A stretch of DNA of 64,000 nt from Serratia quinivorans (GTDB taxonomy: Bacteria > Pseudomonadota > Gammaproteobacteria > Enterobacterales > Enterobacteriaceae): NCBI GenBank assembly GCA_900457075.1, contig UGYN01000002.1, forward strand, positions 2,418,001-2,482,000. The letters are read 5' to 3'. The notes beneath the pieces are model-generated. The model did no database searches. It was not told the DNA's origin and saw only the letters and a list, made by a program, of their open reading frames with translations. Positions 16,326 to 25,412 of the stretch are shown piece by piece. How positions within the stretch are numbered: the first letter of the stretch is position 1; each line of letters opens with the position of its first letter. Both the position numbers and the translations under genes were made by a program.

Positions 16326-19300
16326 ATGAAGCAAGCTACAGGAAAGAATAAACCGGCATTGACGCCGACATGGAAACTGAACGCCTTGCTGTGCGCGCTG
16401 TTGGCGGCCGGTGGCGTACAGGCTGCGCCCTATACGGAAGGCGGTAAGTCAGGCGATCCGGCAAGCTGGCGCAGTAATGAATTCAACGCCAACTGGGGGT
16501 TGGGGGCCATTCACGCTGACGAGGCCTATGCCGCGGGTTATACCGGTAAAGGGCAAAAGGTGGGCATCTTTGATACCCCGGTGAATAAACACCCTGAATT
16601 CGCCGGTGACGGCAAACTGGTGAACGTGGTGACCCAGGGGAACCGCGCCTATACCGATCCGCATCGGAAGGGGATTAAGGCCGGCGATCGTTTTTACTTC
16701 GACGGCACCTTCCATTTCTATAATGGCGATGGGGTGACGCTGGTTAACCACGGCGTACACGTGGCCGGCATCAGCGGGGCCAATCGTGACGGCATCGGTA
16801 TGCATGGCGTGGCCTTTGATTCACAGGTCATCAGCGTTGATAACGACAATGATGGCCCGGCCTATGGCGAATTCCTCGGGCTGGATGGTAGCGTAACCAA
16901 CGCCGGTTGGCAGGCGATGATCAACAATGGCGTGCGGGTTATCAATAACAGTTGGGGCGTCAGTATTCCCGATTTCTTATCGGATAATGGCAAAAAGCCA
17001 GACGCGCTGCATTTCGAACTGAAAGACGCACAGGAACAGTTTGATCAGGTGAAACCGCTGCTGGGCAGCCTGGCGGGAGCGGGGTATCAGGGCGCGATCG
17101 ATGCGGCACGCAAAAACATTTTGGTCTTGTTCGCCGCCGGTAACGACGGCAACTACAACCAACCTGACGTGATCAGCGGTCTGGCCTATTTTGTGCCGGA
17201 TATTGCGCCTAACTGGCTGTCGGTTGCCAGCGTCGCACAGGATGATGCCTCCACCAACAGCGTGCCTTATACCATCAGCAGCTTCTCTTCACGCTGCGGC
17301 TATACCGCCAGTTTCTGCGTCTCGTCACCGGGCAGTAAAATCTACAGTACCGTGGCCAACGGTTCCGATCCGAATCAACTGGTCTCGGACTATGGCAATA
17401 AAAATGGGACCTCAATGGCGACGCCGCACGTGACCGGCGCGGTTGCCGTGTTACTGCAGCGTTTCCCGTACATGACGTCGGCGCAAATTGCCGACGTGTT
17501 GAAGACCACCGCCACCGATATGGGCGCACCGGGGATCGATGCGCTGTACGGCTGGGGGATGATCAATCTGGGCAAGGCGATTAACGGCCCGGGCATGTTC
17601 TATACCGTCGAAGATATTCCTGAAGAGTTCCGCATTCCAGATCCGACAGGCGTGGCTTATGGCTCGTCACAGTTTGTCGCCAACATTCCCGGCTTCGGGG
17701 CGCAAATCGATCAAGGCACGCTGCAGGCTCGTATTTGTGATGACTACCACTGTTCGGTGGAGGTCTATTCCAATGACATCTACGGCCATGGTGGCCTGAC
17801 CAAGGAAGGCCAGGGGGCGCTGGTACTGACCGGCACCAATACCTATTCCGGCCCGACCTGGGTAAATACAGGTCTGCTGGCGGTTAACGGTTCGGTCACA
17901 TCAGACGTCACGGTGCAAAACAGCGGCGTGCTGAGTGGTTCCGGCACGGTCGGGTCACTGACCGCCCGCAGCGGCGGTACCGTGGCACCGGGCAACTCGA
18001 TCGGCACGCTGAACGTGACGCGTAACGTCAGTTTTGAGCCGGGTTCCCGCTATGCGGTGGAAGTGGCGCCCAATGGCCAGAGCGATCGGATCCAAAGCAG
18101 CGGATCGGTAACGATCGGTGGCGGTGAAGTCGCTGTTTCGCTGGAGAACAGCACCAATCTGCTGTCGCAAAGCGAAGTCCGCAGCCTGCTGGGCCAGCAG
18201 TACAACATTCTTACCGCTCAGCAGGGTATCAGCGGGCAGTTTGATTCGGTGGCTCCAAACTACCTGTTCCTGGGCACCGGGCTGACCTATCAACCTAATC
18301 AGGTCACGCTGAACGTTGGCCGTAACGACACCTCCTTTGCCAGCGTGGCTGCCACTCAGAACGAGCGCGCGGTAGCGGCAGCGGCGGATGCCCTGGCGGC
18401 GGGCAACCCGGTGTACGAAAGCATCCTCAATGCTGGCTCTACAGGGGAAGCGCGTCAGGCATTCCGTCAGCTGTCCGGGCAGGTCCACGCGGATATCGCC
18501 TCGGCGCAGGTTAACGACAGCCGTTATCTGCGTGATGCGCTGAACGGCCGTCTGCGGCAGGCGGAAGGGTTGGCAACCTCGCCGGACATCAAGGCGGACG
18601 ACGACGGCGGTGCCTGGGCGCAGCTGCTGGGAGCCTGGGACCATGCGTCGGGTGACGCCAATGCGACGGGCTATCAGGCATCGACCTATGGCGTGCTGGT
18701 GGGGCTGGACTCGGCGCTGGCGGACGACTGGCGGCTGGGGGTGGCGACCGGTTACACCCGCACCTCGCTGGATGGCGGCTACGGCTCCAATGCCGACAGC
18801 GACAACTACCACCTGGCAGTGTATGGCGGCAAACAGTTCGGTGAACTGGCGCTGCGTGCCGGTGGTGGCTACACCTGGCACCGCTTCGATACCTCGCGTT
18901 CGGTCAATTACGGCATGCAGTCAGATCGCGAAACCGCGAAATACAGCGCGCGCACCGAGCAGGTGTTCGCCGAGGCGGGTTACAGCGTGAAGGCTGACTG
19001 GGTCAATCTGGAGCCGTTCGCCAACCTGGCGTACATCAACTTCCAGAACAACGGTATCTCGGAGGACGGCGGGGCGGCGGCGCTGCAGGGCGACAAGCAA
19101 CACACCGACGCGACCGTCTCGACGCTGGGGCTGCGTGCGGATACCGAGTGGCAGGCGAGCAAAACCACCAGCGTGGCGCTGCGCAGCGAACTGGGTTGGC
19201 AGCATCAATACGGCGATTTGGATCGCGGTACCGGGCTGCGCTTCAACGGGGGTAATTCCCCGTTTGTGGTGAACAGCGTGTCGGCCTCGCGTGACGGCGC

Positions 19301-19427
19301 GGTGCTGAAAGCCAGTGCGGAAGTGGCGGTGAACAAGAACGCCACGCTGTCGCTGGGCTACGGCGGGTTGCTGTCGCAAAACTACCAGGACAACAGCGTC
19401 AACGCCGGTTTCACCTGGAAGTTCTGA
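16326..19427 (+). CDS. Subtilisin-like autotransporter serine protease, copy 2
   Basis: Intact 1,033-residue protein. Signal peptide to about residue 33 (GGVQA-APY). Subtilase domain about 50-425 with Asp (VGIFDTP), His (NHGVHVAGI) and Ser (GTSMATPHVTG). An autotransporter-type linker repeat (ALVLTGTNTYSGPT) precedes the C-terminal barrel (about 760-1033), which ends in Phe as expected for BAM recognition. Length and plan match the S. marcescens Ssp serine protease (1,045 residues) and its ssp-h homologues. AAGGATAAGGGA lies just before the ATG. Only 68 bp separate it from copy 1, consistent with tandem duplication. It is expected to be a surface or secreted protease. Confidence 0.92.
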   Translation: MKQATGKNKPALTPTWKLNALLCALLAAGGVQAAPYTEGGKSGDPASWRSNEFNANWGLGAIHADEAYAAGYTGKGQKVGIFDTPVNKHPEFAGDGKLVNVVTQGNRAYTDPHRKGIKAGDRFYFDGTFHFYNGDGVTLVNHGVHVAGISGANRDGIGMHGVAFDSQVISVDNDNDGPAYGEFLGLDGSVTNAGWQAMINNGVRVINNSWGVSIPDFLSDNGKKPDALHFELKDAQEQFDQVKPLLGSLAGAGYQGAIDAARKNILVLFAAGNDGNYNQPDVISGLAYFVPDIAPNWLSVASVAQDDASTNSVPYTISSFSSRCGYTASFCVSSPGSKIYSTVANGSDPNQLVSDYGNKNGTSMATPHVTGAVAVLLQRFPYMTSAQIADVLKTTATDMGAPGIDALYGWGMINLGKAINGPGMFYTVEDIPEEFRIPDPTGVAYGSSQFVANIPGFGAQIDQGTLQARICDDYHCSVEVYSNDIYGHGGLTKEGQGALVLTGTNTYSGPTWVNTGLLAVNGSVTSDVTVQNSGVLSGSGTVGSLTARSGGTVAPGNSIGTLNVTRNVSFEPGSRYAVEVAPNGQSDRIQSSGSVTIGGGEVAVSLENSTNLLSQSEVRSLLGQQYNILTAQQGISGQFDSVAPNYLFLGTGLTYQPNQVTLNVGRNDTSFASVAATQNERAVAAAADALAAGNPVYESILNAGSTGEARQAFRQLSGQVHADIASAQVNDSRYLRDALNGRLRQAEGLATSPDIKADDDGGAWAQLLGAWDHASGDANATGYQASTYGVLVGLDSALADDWRLGVATGYTRTSLDGGYGSNADSDNYHLAVYGGKQFGELALRAGGGYTWHRFDTSRSVNYGMQSDRETAKYSARTEQVFAEAGYSVKADWVNLEPFANLAYINFQNNGISEDGGAAALQGDKQHTDATVSTLGLRADTEWQASKTTSVALRSELGWQHQYGDLDRGTGLRFNGGNSPFVVNSVSASRDGAVLKASAEVAVNKNATLSLGYGGLLSQNYQDNSVNAGFTWKF
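17904..19427 (+). repeat. 1.5-kb direct repeat, copy 2 (autotransporter 3' part)
   Basis: Partner of 14732-16257. The upstream protease-domain parts of the two genes are much more diverged, so the identity of this part suggests recent gene conversion or selection on the barrel. Confidence 0.85.
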
Positions 19428-19458
19428 TCCCCCTATCTTAATTTTGTTAGCGAACACT

Positions 19459-19486
19459 GGGCCAGCTTGCTGGCCCTATTTTTTTG
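19459..19486 (+). terminator. Strong intrinsic terminator after autotransporter copy 2
   Basis: GGGCCAGC/GCTGGCCC stem, very small loop, then TATTTTTTT, 32 bp past the stop codon. Confidence 0.9.
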
Positions 19487-19897
19487 GATTTTAACGGGGT
19501 GATGACGGAGGGAAAACGTATGATGCATCACGCCGCTTTGCGGTAAAAACGACAAAAAAAACGGGACCCTTGCGGATCCCGGTTCAAAACGCGGTAAAAC
19601 AGATTAGCGCTACGGCCCAAATTACGACGAGGATCTATTGCATACATTCTCTCACGTCGTAACTGAAACGAGCTTTCCCTGGTGTCATTATGATTATTGG
19701 TGATGCGATCTTACTATTGTTATATTTTTATTGTGGTGTTGCTGTGTGTCTCTTCTGATACCATGTTTGACTATATAATGTGGTATGTCAAGCAATGTTT
19801 AGGTTATACATTGTACCATATACCAGTTTTGGATCGCTTTTTTGCACGGCAAGTATGAAAACGACTGAAAAAACAGCAAAAAAAATCGAAGGAAAAA
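19487..19897. other. Gap with orphan minus-strand terminator and AT-rich control region
   Basis: About 410 bp without a supported gene. The left half holds a minus-strand terminator with no known gene in front of it. The right half (19755-19830) is AT-rich with overlapping inverted repeats (ATACCAT/ATGTGGTAT and TTGAC/GTCAA) and a TATAAT at 19774-19779 that may be the -10 box of the regulator at 19898. Confidence 0.45.
19554..19581 (-). terminator. Orphan intrinsic terminator on the minus strand
   Basis: Read on the minus strand: CGGGATCC/GGGTCCCG stem (8 bp, one G-T pair), GCAA tetraloop, then eight T. No minus-strand gene lies upstream between 19582 and 20738, so it should end a small transcript, probably an unannotated small RNA or short peptide gene. 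Confidence 0.7.
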
Positions 19898-20749
19898 ATG
19901 GATAACAATCACCAGAAATTCGATTCACAGTCGATAGCAAACCGGGTCAGGGAACTGTTTGTACATTATGGGATTGGTAAGCGTCAGCATGCCAAAGAGC
20001 TCAGCCGCATTCTGGATCTGAGTTTTTCGCATGCGCATCGTAAGCTGAAGGGGCAAAGTCCCTGGACTCTGGAGCAAATTAACAACGTCGCTGCGGCATT
20101 AGGGGAAACGCCCGCCGCGATCGTGGACACCGGCCCTGAAAATGTCATCTCTGCGCAAACTATGGTGCGAGATGCCATCTTTTACGTGGGGGGTGTGGAA
20201 CTGGGTTGTGTGGCTTATATCGGCCATGAGCTGGTTGGCGGACGTTCGTCGGAATATGTCGCGTTGCAGCAGGCGGGGCAATGGTGTCTTTATCGTGCGG
20301 ATGATGCGCCGCTGGGGCAGCGTTTTTGCGTGGAGCTGATCGAGCTTCGCTCAGCCGCCGTCGAAGATGAGCGCCTGAGCATTGCGGTACTTGATGATTC
20401 ACATCAGGCGGCCGATGAGCTGACCAAATACCTAAACAGCCGCGGTTTTCATGCGGTGGCATTTTATGATGTCAGCAGTTTTAACCTGGCGTTGCAGCAG
20501 AGCCTGTTCGATGGTTATGTGGTCGACTGGTTGATTGGTCAGGAAACGGCAGATCAATGTATTGCAGCCATCCGCGCCTCGGATAACCCGGATGCGCCGG
20601 TTCTGGTTCTCACCGGCCAGTTAGGGACCGATCAGCGCGAATCTGAAATCGCCAGGGCGATGCGCGACTATGACGTACTGGGCCCTTATGAAAAGCCAGT
20701 ACGGCTCCATGTGATTGAAGCCGCACTGTTGCGCTGTTTTAATCTCTAG
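19898..20749 (+). CDS. HTH (BetR-like) transcriptional regulator with C-terminal receiver domain
   Basis: Predicted 283-residue protein with reversed response-regulator order. An N-terminal helix-turn-helix (about residues 12-70; KRQHAKELSRILDLSFSHAHRKLKG) resembles the BetR family. The C-terminal receiver (about 158-280) is complete: acidic pair in AVLDDS, phospho-acceptor Asp in GYVVDWLIG, Thr in LVLTGQ, Lys in YEKPV. A central domain of about 80 residues (FYVGGVELGCVAYIG) is unassigned. It overlaps the end of the hybrid kinase gene by 11 bp, tail to tail, and is the likely output of that kinase. BetR assignment is from memory and only moderately sure. Confidence 0.75.
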   Translation: MDNNHQKFDSQSIANRVRELFVHYGIGKRQHAKELSRILDLSFSHAHRKLKGQSPWTLEQINNVAAALGETPAAIVDTGPENVISAQTMVRDAIFYVGGVELGCVAYIGHELVGGRSSEYVALQQAGQWCLYRADDAPLGQRFCVELIELRSAAVEDERLSIAVLDDSHQAADELTKYLNSRGFHAVAFYDVSSFNLALQQSLFDGYVVDWLIGQETADQCIAAIRASDNPDAPVLVLTGQLGTDQRESEIARAMRDYDVLGPYEKPVRLHVIEAALLRCFNL

Positions 20750-22524
20750 CGGCCAGCAGTGAAGCCAGTGCGGAAGACAACGCGTCCAGCCTGACCGGCT
20801 TCATCAGGTAATTGTCGAACAGCGCCCGCTGTTCGGCAGACAGTTGTTCCGGGGTGTAAGCGCTAATGCCCACGATCGGAATACCACGGTTGGGGCCACG
20901 TTGGCTGCGTAATTGTTTAGCCAGCGCGGCACCGTCAATGCCGGGCATTTGCAGATCCAGCAGTAATGCGTCATAAGGGCGACGGAGCAGCTTTTGCAGC
21001 GCCCGTTCCGACGAATTGCACAGTTCATGTTGATAGCCGAGCTTGTCCAGCAGCGCCGCGAAGGCGTCACTCACCGATTTGTTGTCATCAACCACCAAAA
21101 TATGCCGCTGTTTTTGCAGCAGGCCCTGGTGGTGGTGAGGTATTTCGTCGAGCCGTTCTTCGTTGCTGACTTCAACCGGAATACTGACGATGAAGGTGCT
21201 GCCTTTTTTGGGCTCACTGTAGACGGTAATGCTGCCGTCGAGCAGCGTGACCAGTCCGTGTACAATCGCCAGCCCCATGCCGACGCCGCCATACTGCCGG
21301 GTATGCGACTGATCGAGCTGGGTGAAGGGCTGGAATATCTGGTCGAGCATCTCCTTTTCGATACCGATACCGGTATCCGTGACCTCAATAATCAATGCAT
21401 TGCCGTTAGGCTGGCGCCGCAGGCTGCTATACAGCGTGATGGTGCCGCTTTCGGTATATTTGAACGCGTTGGTCAGCAGGTTGACGATAATTTGCCTGAT
21501 GCGCAGTGGATCGGAATGTATCTGCAGATGACCGCACTCCACTTCACACAACAGCGTCACCTGATCTTTCTGACTCAGCGTATTGATTTCATTAGCCGTT
21601 TCCTCGACCAGTCGCTGGACGTCGAAGGGGGCGATGCGCAGCTCCATCATTCCGCTGTCCAGGTGCGCGTAATCGGTCAGATCTTTCATCTGGCTTTCAA
21701 TTTGCTGCGCAGCAGTTTCCAGACGTTGGAAGGTGTCCGCATGTTCGGCCGACACCTTGGTATTCACCAGCACATCAATGGCAGACATAATACTTTGCAG
21801 CGAGGTGCGCAGTTCGTGACCAATGGCCCCCCAGGAAGGCGTTTTTGGTGCGAGTGGCTTTCTCTGCCTCAATCGCTTTGGCCTGCTGCCGGATTGTCAG
21901 GCGCTGCTGGCGCAGCACAATCAGGGTGATGGCGATCAGCGCGATCACCGAGAACATCACGATCACCAGACCATAAAAAATGATGTGTCGTTTTTCGATA
22001 TAGTCTTCGTAGGCGGCGGTGCGCTGCTTCACTTCAGCGTGATCGGTCAGGTTGGCCATCTCAATCGCATAGGGCTTAATCTGCCTCATGGCCTGCGAAA
22101 TCAACGAGAAATCAATCTTCGGGCTGTTGAGCAAATGATCAATCTGATCCATTTTCTCGCGCATGTGCGTGACCACCTCGGGATAACCCGGTTCGGCGTA
22201 CAGTGGCTGGGTGGATTCGGACACCGTTTCCAGCACGTAAAAGCGAGAGTAAAGGATTTCAAATTTAAGCCGCAGATCCTCGGCGTCCACCTGCGGCGCA
22301 TTTTTCAGCTGTTCGACCAGCGTATCAAACTCGGCCAGCTTGATGGAGAACTTGGCGATCGACCAGGAGTAATTCTCCTGGGTGCCGGCGATAGCATACA
22401 GCCCCTTCTTTGACAGGGTTGCGCTGTAGTAATACAGCGTCACCGTAGAGGCAACCAAAAACAGTGCGGCAAAAATAGCCGGGATCGCCAGCCTGCTGTT
22501 GCTTTTAAACCCTGTGAGCTTCAT
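20739..22524 (-). pseudogene. Hybrid sensor histidine kinase (one frameshift as written)
   Basis: Two frames join at a run of six C (21827-21832); with five, one protein of about 594 residues results. Order: membrane segment (about 14-34), periplasmic helical sensor region (35-180), second membrane segment (185-207), coiled linker, HisKA with His in GAIGHELRTSL, HATPase with Asn in LLTNAFKYTE and the GMGLAIVHG glycine box, then a receiver with Asp in LLLDLQMPG. Phosphate could pass from this receiver to the HTH-receiver protein encoded convergently, though no HPt domain is seen. The start overlaps the upstream exported protein by 4 bp. The break is probably a sequence error. Confidence 0.8.
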
Positions 22525-23015
22525 TTGATCACAATCCTGTCCACTTGCCAGATAAAGCGTGAGTTGTAGAGCGGGGAATTCAACTCAGGCCCTGCGGCAT
22601 CCCTGGGATAAACCAAAAACAGCGGGCCGAAGTTTCTGATCTTCAGCATTTCGCCGTCCATCTTGTAAGCCAAAATCATATTGTATTTCTCGACGTCGGA
22701 CAGCGGCACGTCGATGTAATAATCATTCAGCGCGTAAAACGTCAGAGTGCTGCCCTTGGCCCCCACACGCGCCAAAATGTCCGCCACGGCAACCCCTTCG
22801 AACTTTCTTTGCGGCGTCCAGGAGGTTGAGGTGGTGATGCTGCTCACCGGCATCGCTAACAGTTGTTTATCGGTAAACAGATAACTTTTTTTTGCCGGAT
22901 CGGTGGTGTTTTCGATATTGCCTGTCACTTCCAGAGTGAAACTTAGCGCGCTGGATTGAACGATGACCAGCGCAAAAAATGCCCACATGACGTTTTTAAA
23001 AAAAGTGAACAGCAT
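22521..23015 (-). CDS. Exported molybdopterin-binding-domain-like protein (probable sensor partner)
   Basis: Predicted 164 residues with a signal peptide (cleavage near ALS-FTLEV). The mature part resembles a small version of the oxidoreductase molybdopterin-binding fold: KQLLAMPVSSITTSTSWT, FEGVAVADILARVG, and the LNDYYIDVPLSDVEKYNMILAYKMDG and GPLFLVYPRD segments. The usual Mo-coordinating cysteine is not visible, so I expect a binding rather than redox role. It is the first gene of a two-gene unit, overlapping the hybrid kinase by ATGA, which suggests it feeds a periplasmic signal to the kinase. Function is inferred from context. Confidence 0.7.
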   Translation of the reverse strand: MLFTFFKNVMWAFFALVIVQSSALSFTLEVTGNIENTTDPAKKSYLFTDKQLLAMPVSSITTSTSWTPQRKFEGVAVADILARVGAKGSTLTFYALNDYYIDVPLSDVEKYNMILAYKMDGEMLKIRNFGPLFLVYPRDAAGPELNSPLYNSRFIWQVDRIVIK

Positions 23016-23134
23016 CGGTGCTCTCCAGAAGTAACGGAAGTCTGCATAAGGCCTGCTAATTTAACAGGCAAAATCATGGCAGAAAATACGGGGTTGTGCC
23101 GGAGAGAAGGGTAAATGAAGTGAAATTAAGCAGG

Positions 23135-23151
23135 CCGGGGCATGACCCCGG
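23135..23151 (-). terminator. Hairpin after the racemase-like gene
   Basis: Perfect CCGGGG/CCCCGG stem with a 5-base loop, 26 bp past the stop of the minus-strand gene; no U-run. Confidence 0.45.
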
Positions 23152-23176
23152 TCTTATAGAGGAACGGGGGCCGGGT

Positions 23177-23824
23177 TTAGTCGGCAGAGGTGGCCTGGAG
23201 AATATTCAATGCGGCCGACAGGCTAACCGGGGCGCTGGACAGGGGAACCCGGTCGGTTGCCATAGTGGCCAAGGCTCCCTCCATCCACGGGTGCATCAGC
23301 ACCACTTCGGTGGCTCCTTGTTGGCTGGCCTGTTCGGCGGCCAGTGCGGTAAGCCGCAGGGCCGCTTGGGTATTGCCGCGCTGCAGCTGCAAGCTACAGT
23401 CTGGGACAACCCGAACTTCAACCCTTTGGGCGGCGCGCTTGCCTGCTTCTTCAAACAACCTTTGCGTATACATCGCCGAGGCTTCTGTGGCGCACAGCGC
23501 CACGATCGAATCACTTGCCTGCAGCGCCCTTTGCGCCAGTACGTAGTCCGCTCTGAGTATCGGGACTGGCGAGGTTGCGGCGAGCGCTCTGGCGGCGCCG
23601 GAGAGCGTTGAACAGGTCAGCACCACCACATCGGCAGTTTGGCTGAGTGTTTCAAGTGCGGCGCAGACCTGTTGTTCCAGATCTGGCGCTCCCGCTTCCG
23701 CTGCGGCACGCAGATCGGCGCGAACGGCGTGCGTTAGTGAATCTGCGGACAAGCCGAGCCGGGATGCGGTCTGAGTAAATATCGCAATATTGGTTTCAAA
23801 GGTATGCAGTAACGCGATGCGCAT
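23177..23824 (-). CDS. Aspartate/glutamate racemase family protein
   Basis: Predicted 215-residue cytosolic enzyme of the Asp/Glu/hydantoin racemase superfamily. The two catalytic cysteines of the family fit Cys in VVVLTCSTLSGAARAL (about residue 89) and a later region around VVLMHPWMEGA, where a cysteine would be expected but His-Pro is found; so the second cysteine appears to be missing. The ATG at 23824 (GGAG before it) gives the clean start MRIALLHTFETN; the longer frame adds 59 unlikely residues. It is divergent from the AraC regulator with a 73-bp gap. Substrate unknown. Confidence 0.7.
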   Translation of the reverse strand: MRIALLHTFETNIAIFTQTASRLGLSADSLTHAVRADLRAAAEAGAPDLEQQVCAALETLSQTADVVVLTCSTLSGAARALAATSPVPILRADYVLAQRALQASDSIVALCATEASAMYTQRLFEEAGKRAAQRVEVRVVPDCSLQLQRGNTQAALRLTALAAEQASQQGATEVVLMHPWMEGALATMATDRVPLSSAPVSLSAALNILQATSAD

Positions 23825-23897
23825 GTGGGGGGCTCCATGAGGTTTTGACGGTTGCCTGCAAACTAGCGTACTTTCTGACGGACAATGTCCAAATTCC

Positions 23898-24671
23898 ATG
23901 ATGAATAGTACAAATATGCACAAGCATGACCGGCTGGCCGCCTTTCTCAGGGCCTTTGATCTGAAAGTCAGGGTGCTTTCCTGCCCGACAGACCATGCCA
24001 ACCTCTACGTCGCTGCGCGTGAGGTGGGTGAAGGGGCATCACATATCCGTTTTAACGTAGCAGGCGGGCCGCCGCCGGAAGGTGAGTTTGCGGTCATCGT
24101 CAGCGCCGGCGTCGATTTTTCCGGCGAGCTGAACCCGCTGGTCGGTACCTTGCCCGACAGAATGGATTTCTTGCTGGCGGACACGCCGGCGCTGCAGGGC
24201 GTTGCCGATTTGTTTATTGGCGAAGCGCAATCCCCCCGTTGTGGAACGGTGTCGGTGCAGGATCGGTTGTGCGAAGTCATCATTGTGCTGGTCATCCGGC
24301 GCGCTATTGCCGCCGGTGCGGTGAAAGCCGGCATGTTGGCCGGGTTGGCCCATCCCGCCCTTCACCGTAGCCTGGTTGCCATGCACGACGAGCCGGCCTG
24401 CAAATGGTCGGTTGAAAGGCTGGCGCAGACCGCCGGCATGTCGCGCAGCCATTTTATCGAGCGATTCGGGACGGTTGTGGGGGAAACGCCGGGCGCTTAT
24501 CTCACGGCATGGCGTTTAACGCTGGGCAGAAAAGCGCTGATGTCGGGGCGAAGCGTCAAGCAGGTGGCCTATCAGGTTGGGTTTGGCAGCGTGGAGGCGT
24601 TTTCGCGGGCATTTTCCGCCAAATATGGCGTGCCCCCGAGCTCAGTGAAAAAGGGGATGGGATTGCAGTGA
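23898..24671 (+). CDS. AraC family transcriptional regulator (cupin_6 type N-terminus)
   Basis: Predicted 257-residue regulator. The N-terminal part (about 10-145) has the cupin pattern of AraC relatives that control detoxification enzymes (LYVAAREVGEGASHIRF, DRMDFLLADTP). The C-terminal double helix-turn-helix (about 160-250) is clear: WSVERLAQTAGMSRSHFIERF and VKQVAYQVGFGSVEAFSRAF. Several ATGs (23898, 23901, 23916) could start it and none has a good ribosome site. It probably controls the divergent racemase-like gene, perhaps also the DinB-like gene downstream. Confidence 0.8.
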   Translation: MMNSTNMHKHDRLAAFLRAFDLKVRVLSCPTDHANLYVAAREVGEGASHIRFNVAGGPPPEGEFAVIVSAGVDFSGELNPLVGTLPDRMDFLLADTPALQGVADLFIGEAQSPRCGTVSVQDRLCEVIIVLVIRRAIAAGAVKAGMLAGLAHPALHRSLVAMHDEPACKWSVERLAQTAGMSRSHFIERFGTVVGETPGAYLTAWRLTLGRKALMSGRSVKQVAYQVGFGSVEAFSRAFSAKYGVPPSSVKKGMGLQ

Positions 24672-24680
24672 TGAAATAAA

Positions 24681-24712
24681 AAAGCCAGGTGCTGATGCAA
24701 CCTGGTTTTTTT
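24681..24712 (+). terminator. Terminator after the AraC gene
   Basis: CCAGGT/ACCTGG stem with a 9-base loop, an A-run before and seven T after. Confidence 0.8.
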
Positions 24713-24790
24713 GATGCACAATCAGGTGACTGGCGCAGGGTAATCAACGCTTTTAAAAAACGTCAAATGTTGAAATCAGGAGTTCACAGC

Positions 24791-25363
24791 ATGTCAGTGG
24801 TTACGAATAACTCGCTTCTCAGTGAAACGGTCGTTCAGACTGCGCCGACGACCTCGGCCCTCAACACATTGAAAATGCTGGTGCGTTACAAAGCCTGGGC
24901 GGATGCATTGACGTTCAGCAACGTCAGATCCTTGCCGGAGGGCGAAGCCCTGAAACCGCGCCCGACGCGGTTTGGCAATATGGTGCATACGCTAAACCAT
25001 ACGTACGTGGTGGACGATATCTTCAGACACCATCTGCAGGGGAAAAAGCACGGCTATACCGCGCGCAATACCGAGCATACGCCGGAGCTGGAAACGTTGT
25101 GGCAAGCGGTGCAGGAAATGGACCGCTGGTATATCGATCTGGTGGATACCTGGTCAAACGAGGATCTGACGAAAGTCGTTCATTTCGAATTTGTCGGTGG
25201 GGGTGAAGGCGTGATGACGCAGGAGCAAATCCTATTGCACCTGGTGAATCACGCCACCTATCACCGGGGCTTTGTCGGCGACCTGATGTACCAGGTGCCC
25301 TTTACGCCGCCGTCAAACGACTTGCCGGTGTTTATCAGGGATCATTTCAACCCGGCCCGTTAA
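24791..25363 (+). CDS. DinB family protein
   Basis: Predicted 190-residue protein with the four-helix DinB/YfiT-like fold. The three metal-ligand histidines of the family fit His in MVHTLNHTYVVDDIF and the HATYHRG pair near the C-terminus. Members include thiol-dependent transferases (glutathione, bacillithiol, mycothiol) and many uncharacterised enzymes. The ATG at 24791 has AGGAG seven bases upstream; the frame opening at 24689 would begin within the preceding terminator, so I reject it. No operon partner. Confidence 0.8.
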   Translation: MSVVTNNSLLSETVVQTAPTTSALNTLKMLVRYKAWADALTFSNVRSLPEGEALKPRPTRFGNMVHTLNHTYVVDDIFRHHLQGKKHGYTARNTEHTPELETLWQAVQEMDRWYIDLVDTWSNEDLTKVVHFEFVGGGEGVMTQEQILLHLVNHATYHRGFVGDLMYQVPFTPPSNDLPVFIRDHFNPAR

Positions 25364-25373
25364 GCTGGGCCCA

Positions 25374-25402
25374 CGGGGGCTGGCTATCGGCCCCGGTTTT
25401 TT
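25374..25402 (+). terminator. Terminator after the DinB gene
   Basis: CGGGG/CCCCG stem, loop of about 12 bases, six T at the end; it also lies just past the convergent tpsB stop. Confidence 0.7.
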
Positions 25403-25412
25403 GGCATCATCA

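Noticed and set aside
17955..18881. 308-codon minus-strand open frame, with a shorter copy at 15110-15709
   Set aside because: Both are antisense to the autotransporter repeats and look alike only because the sense genes are duplicated.
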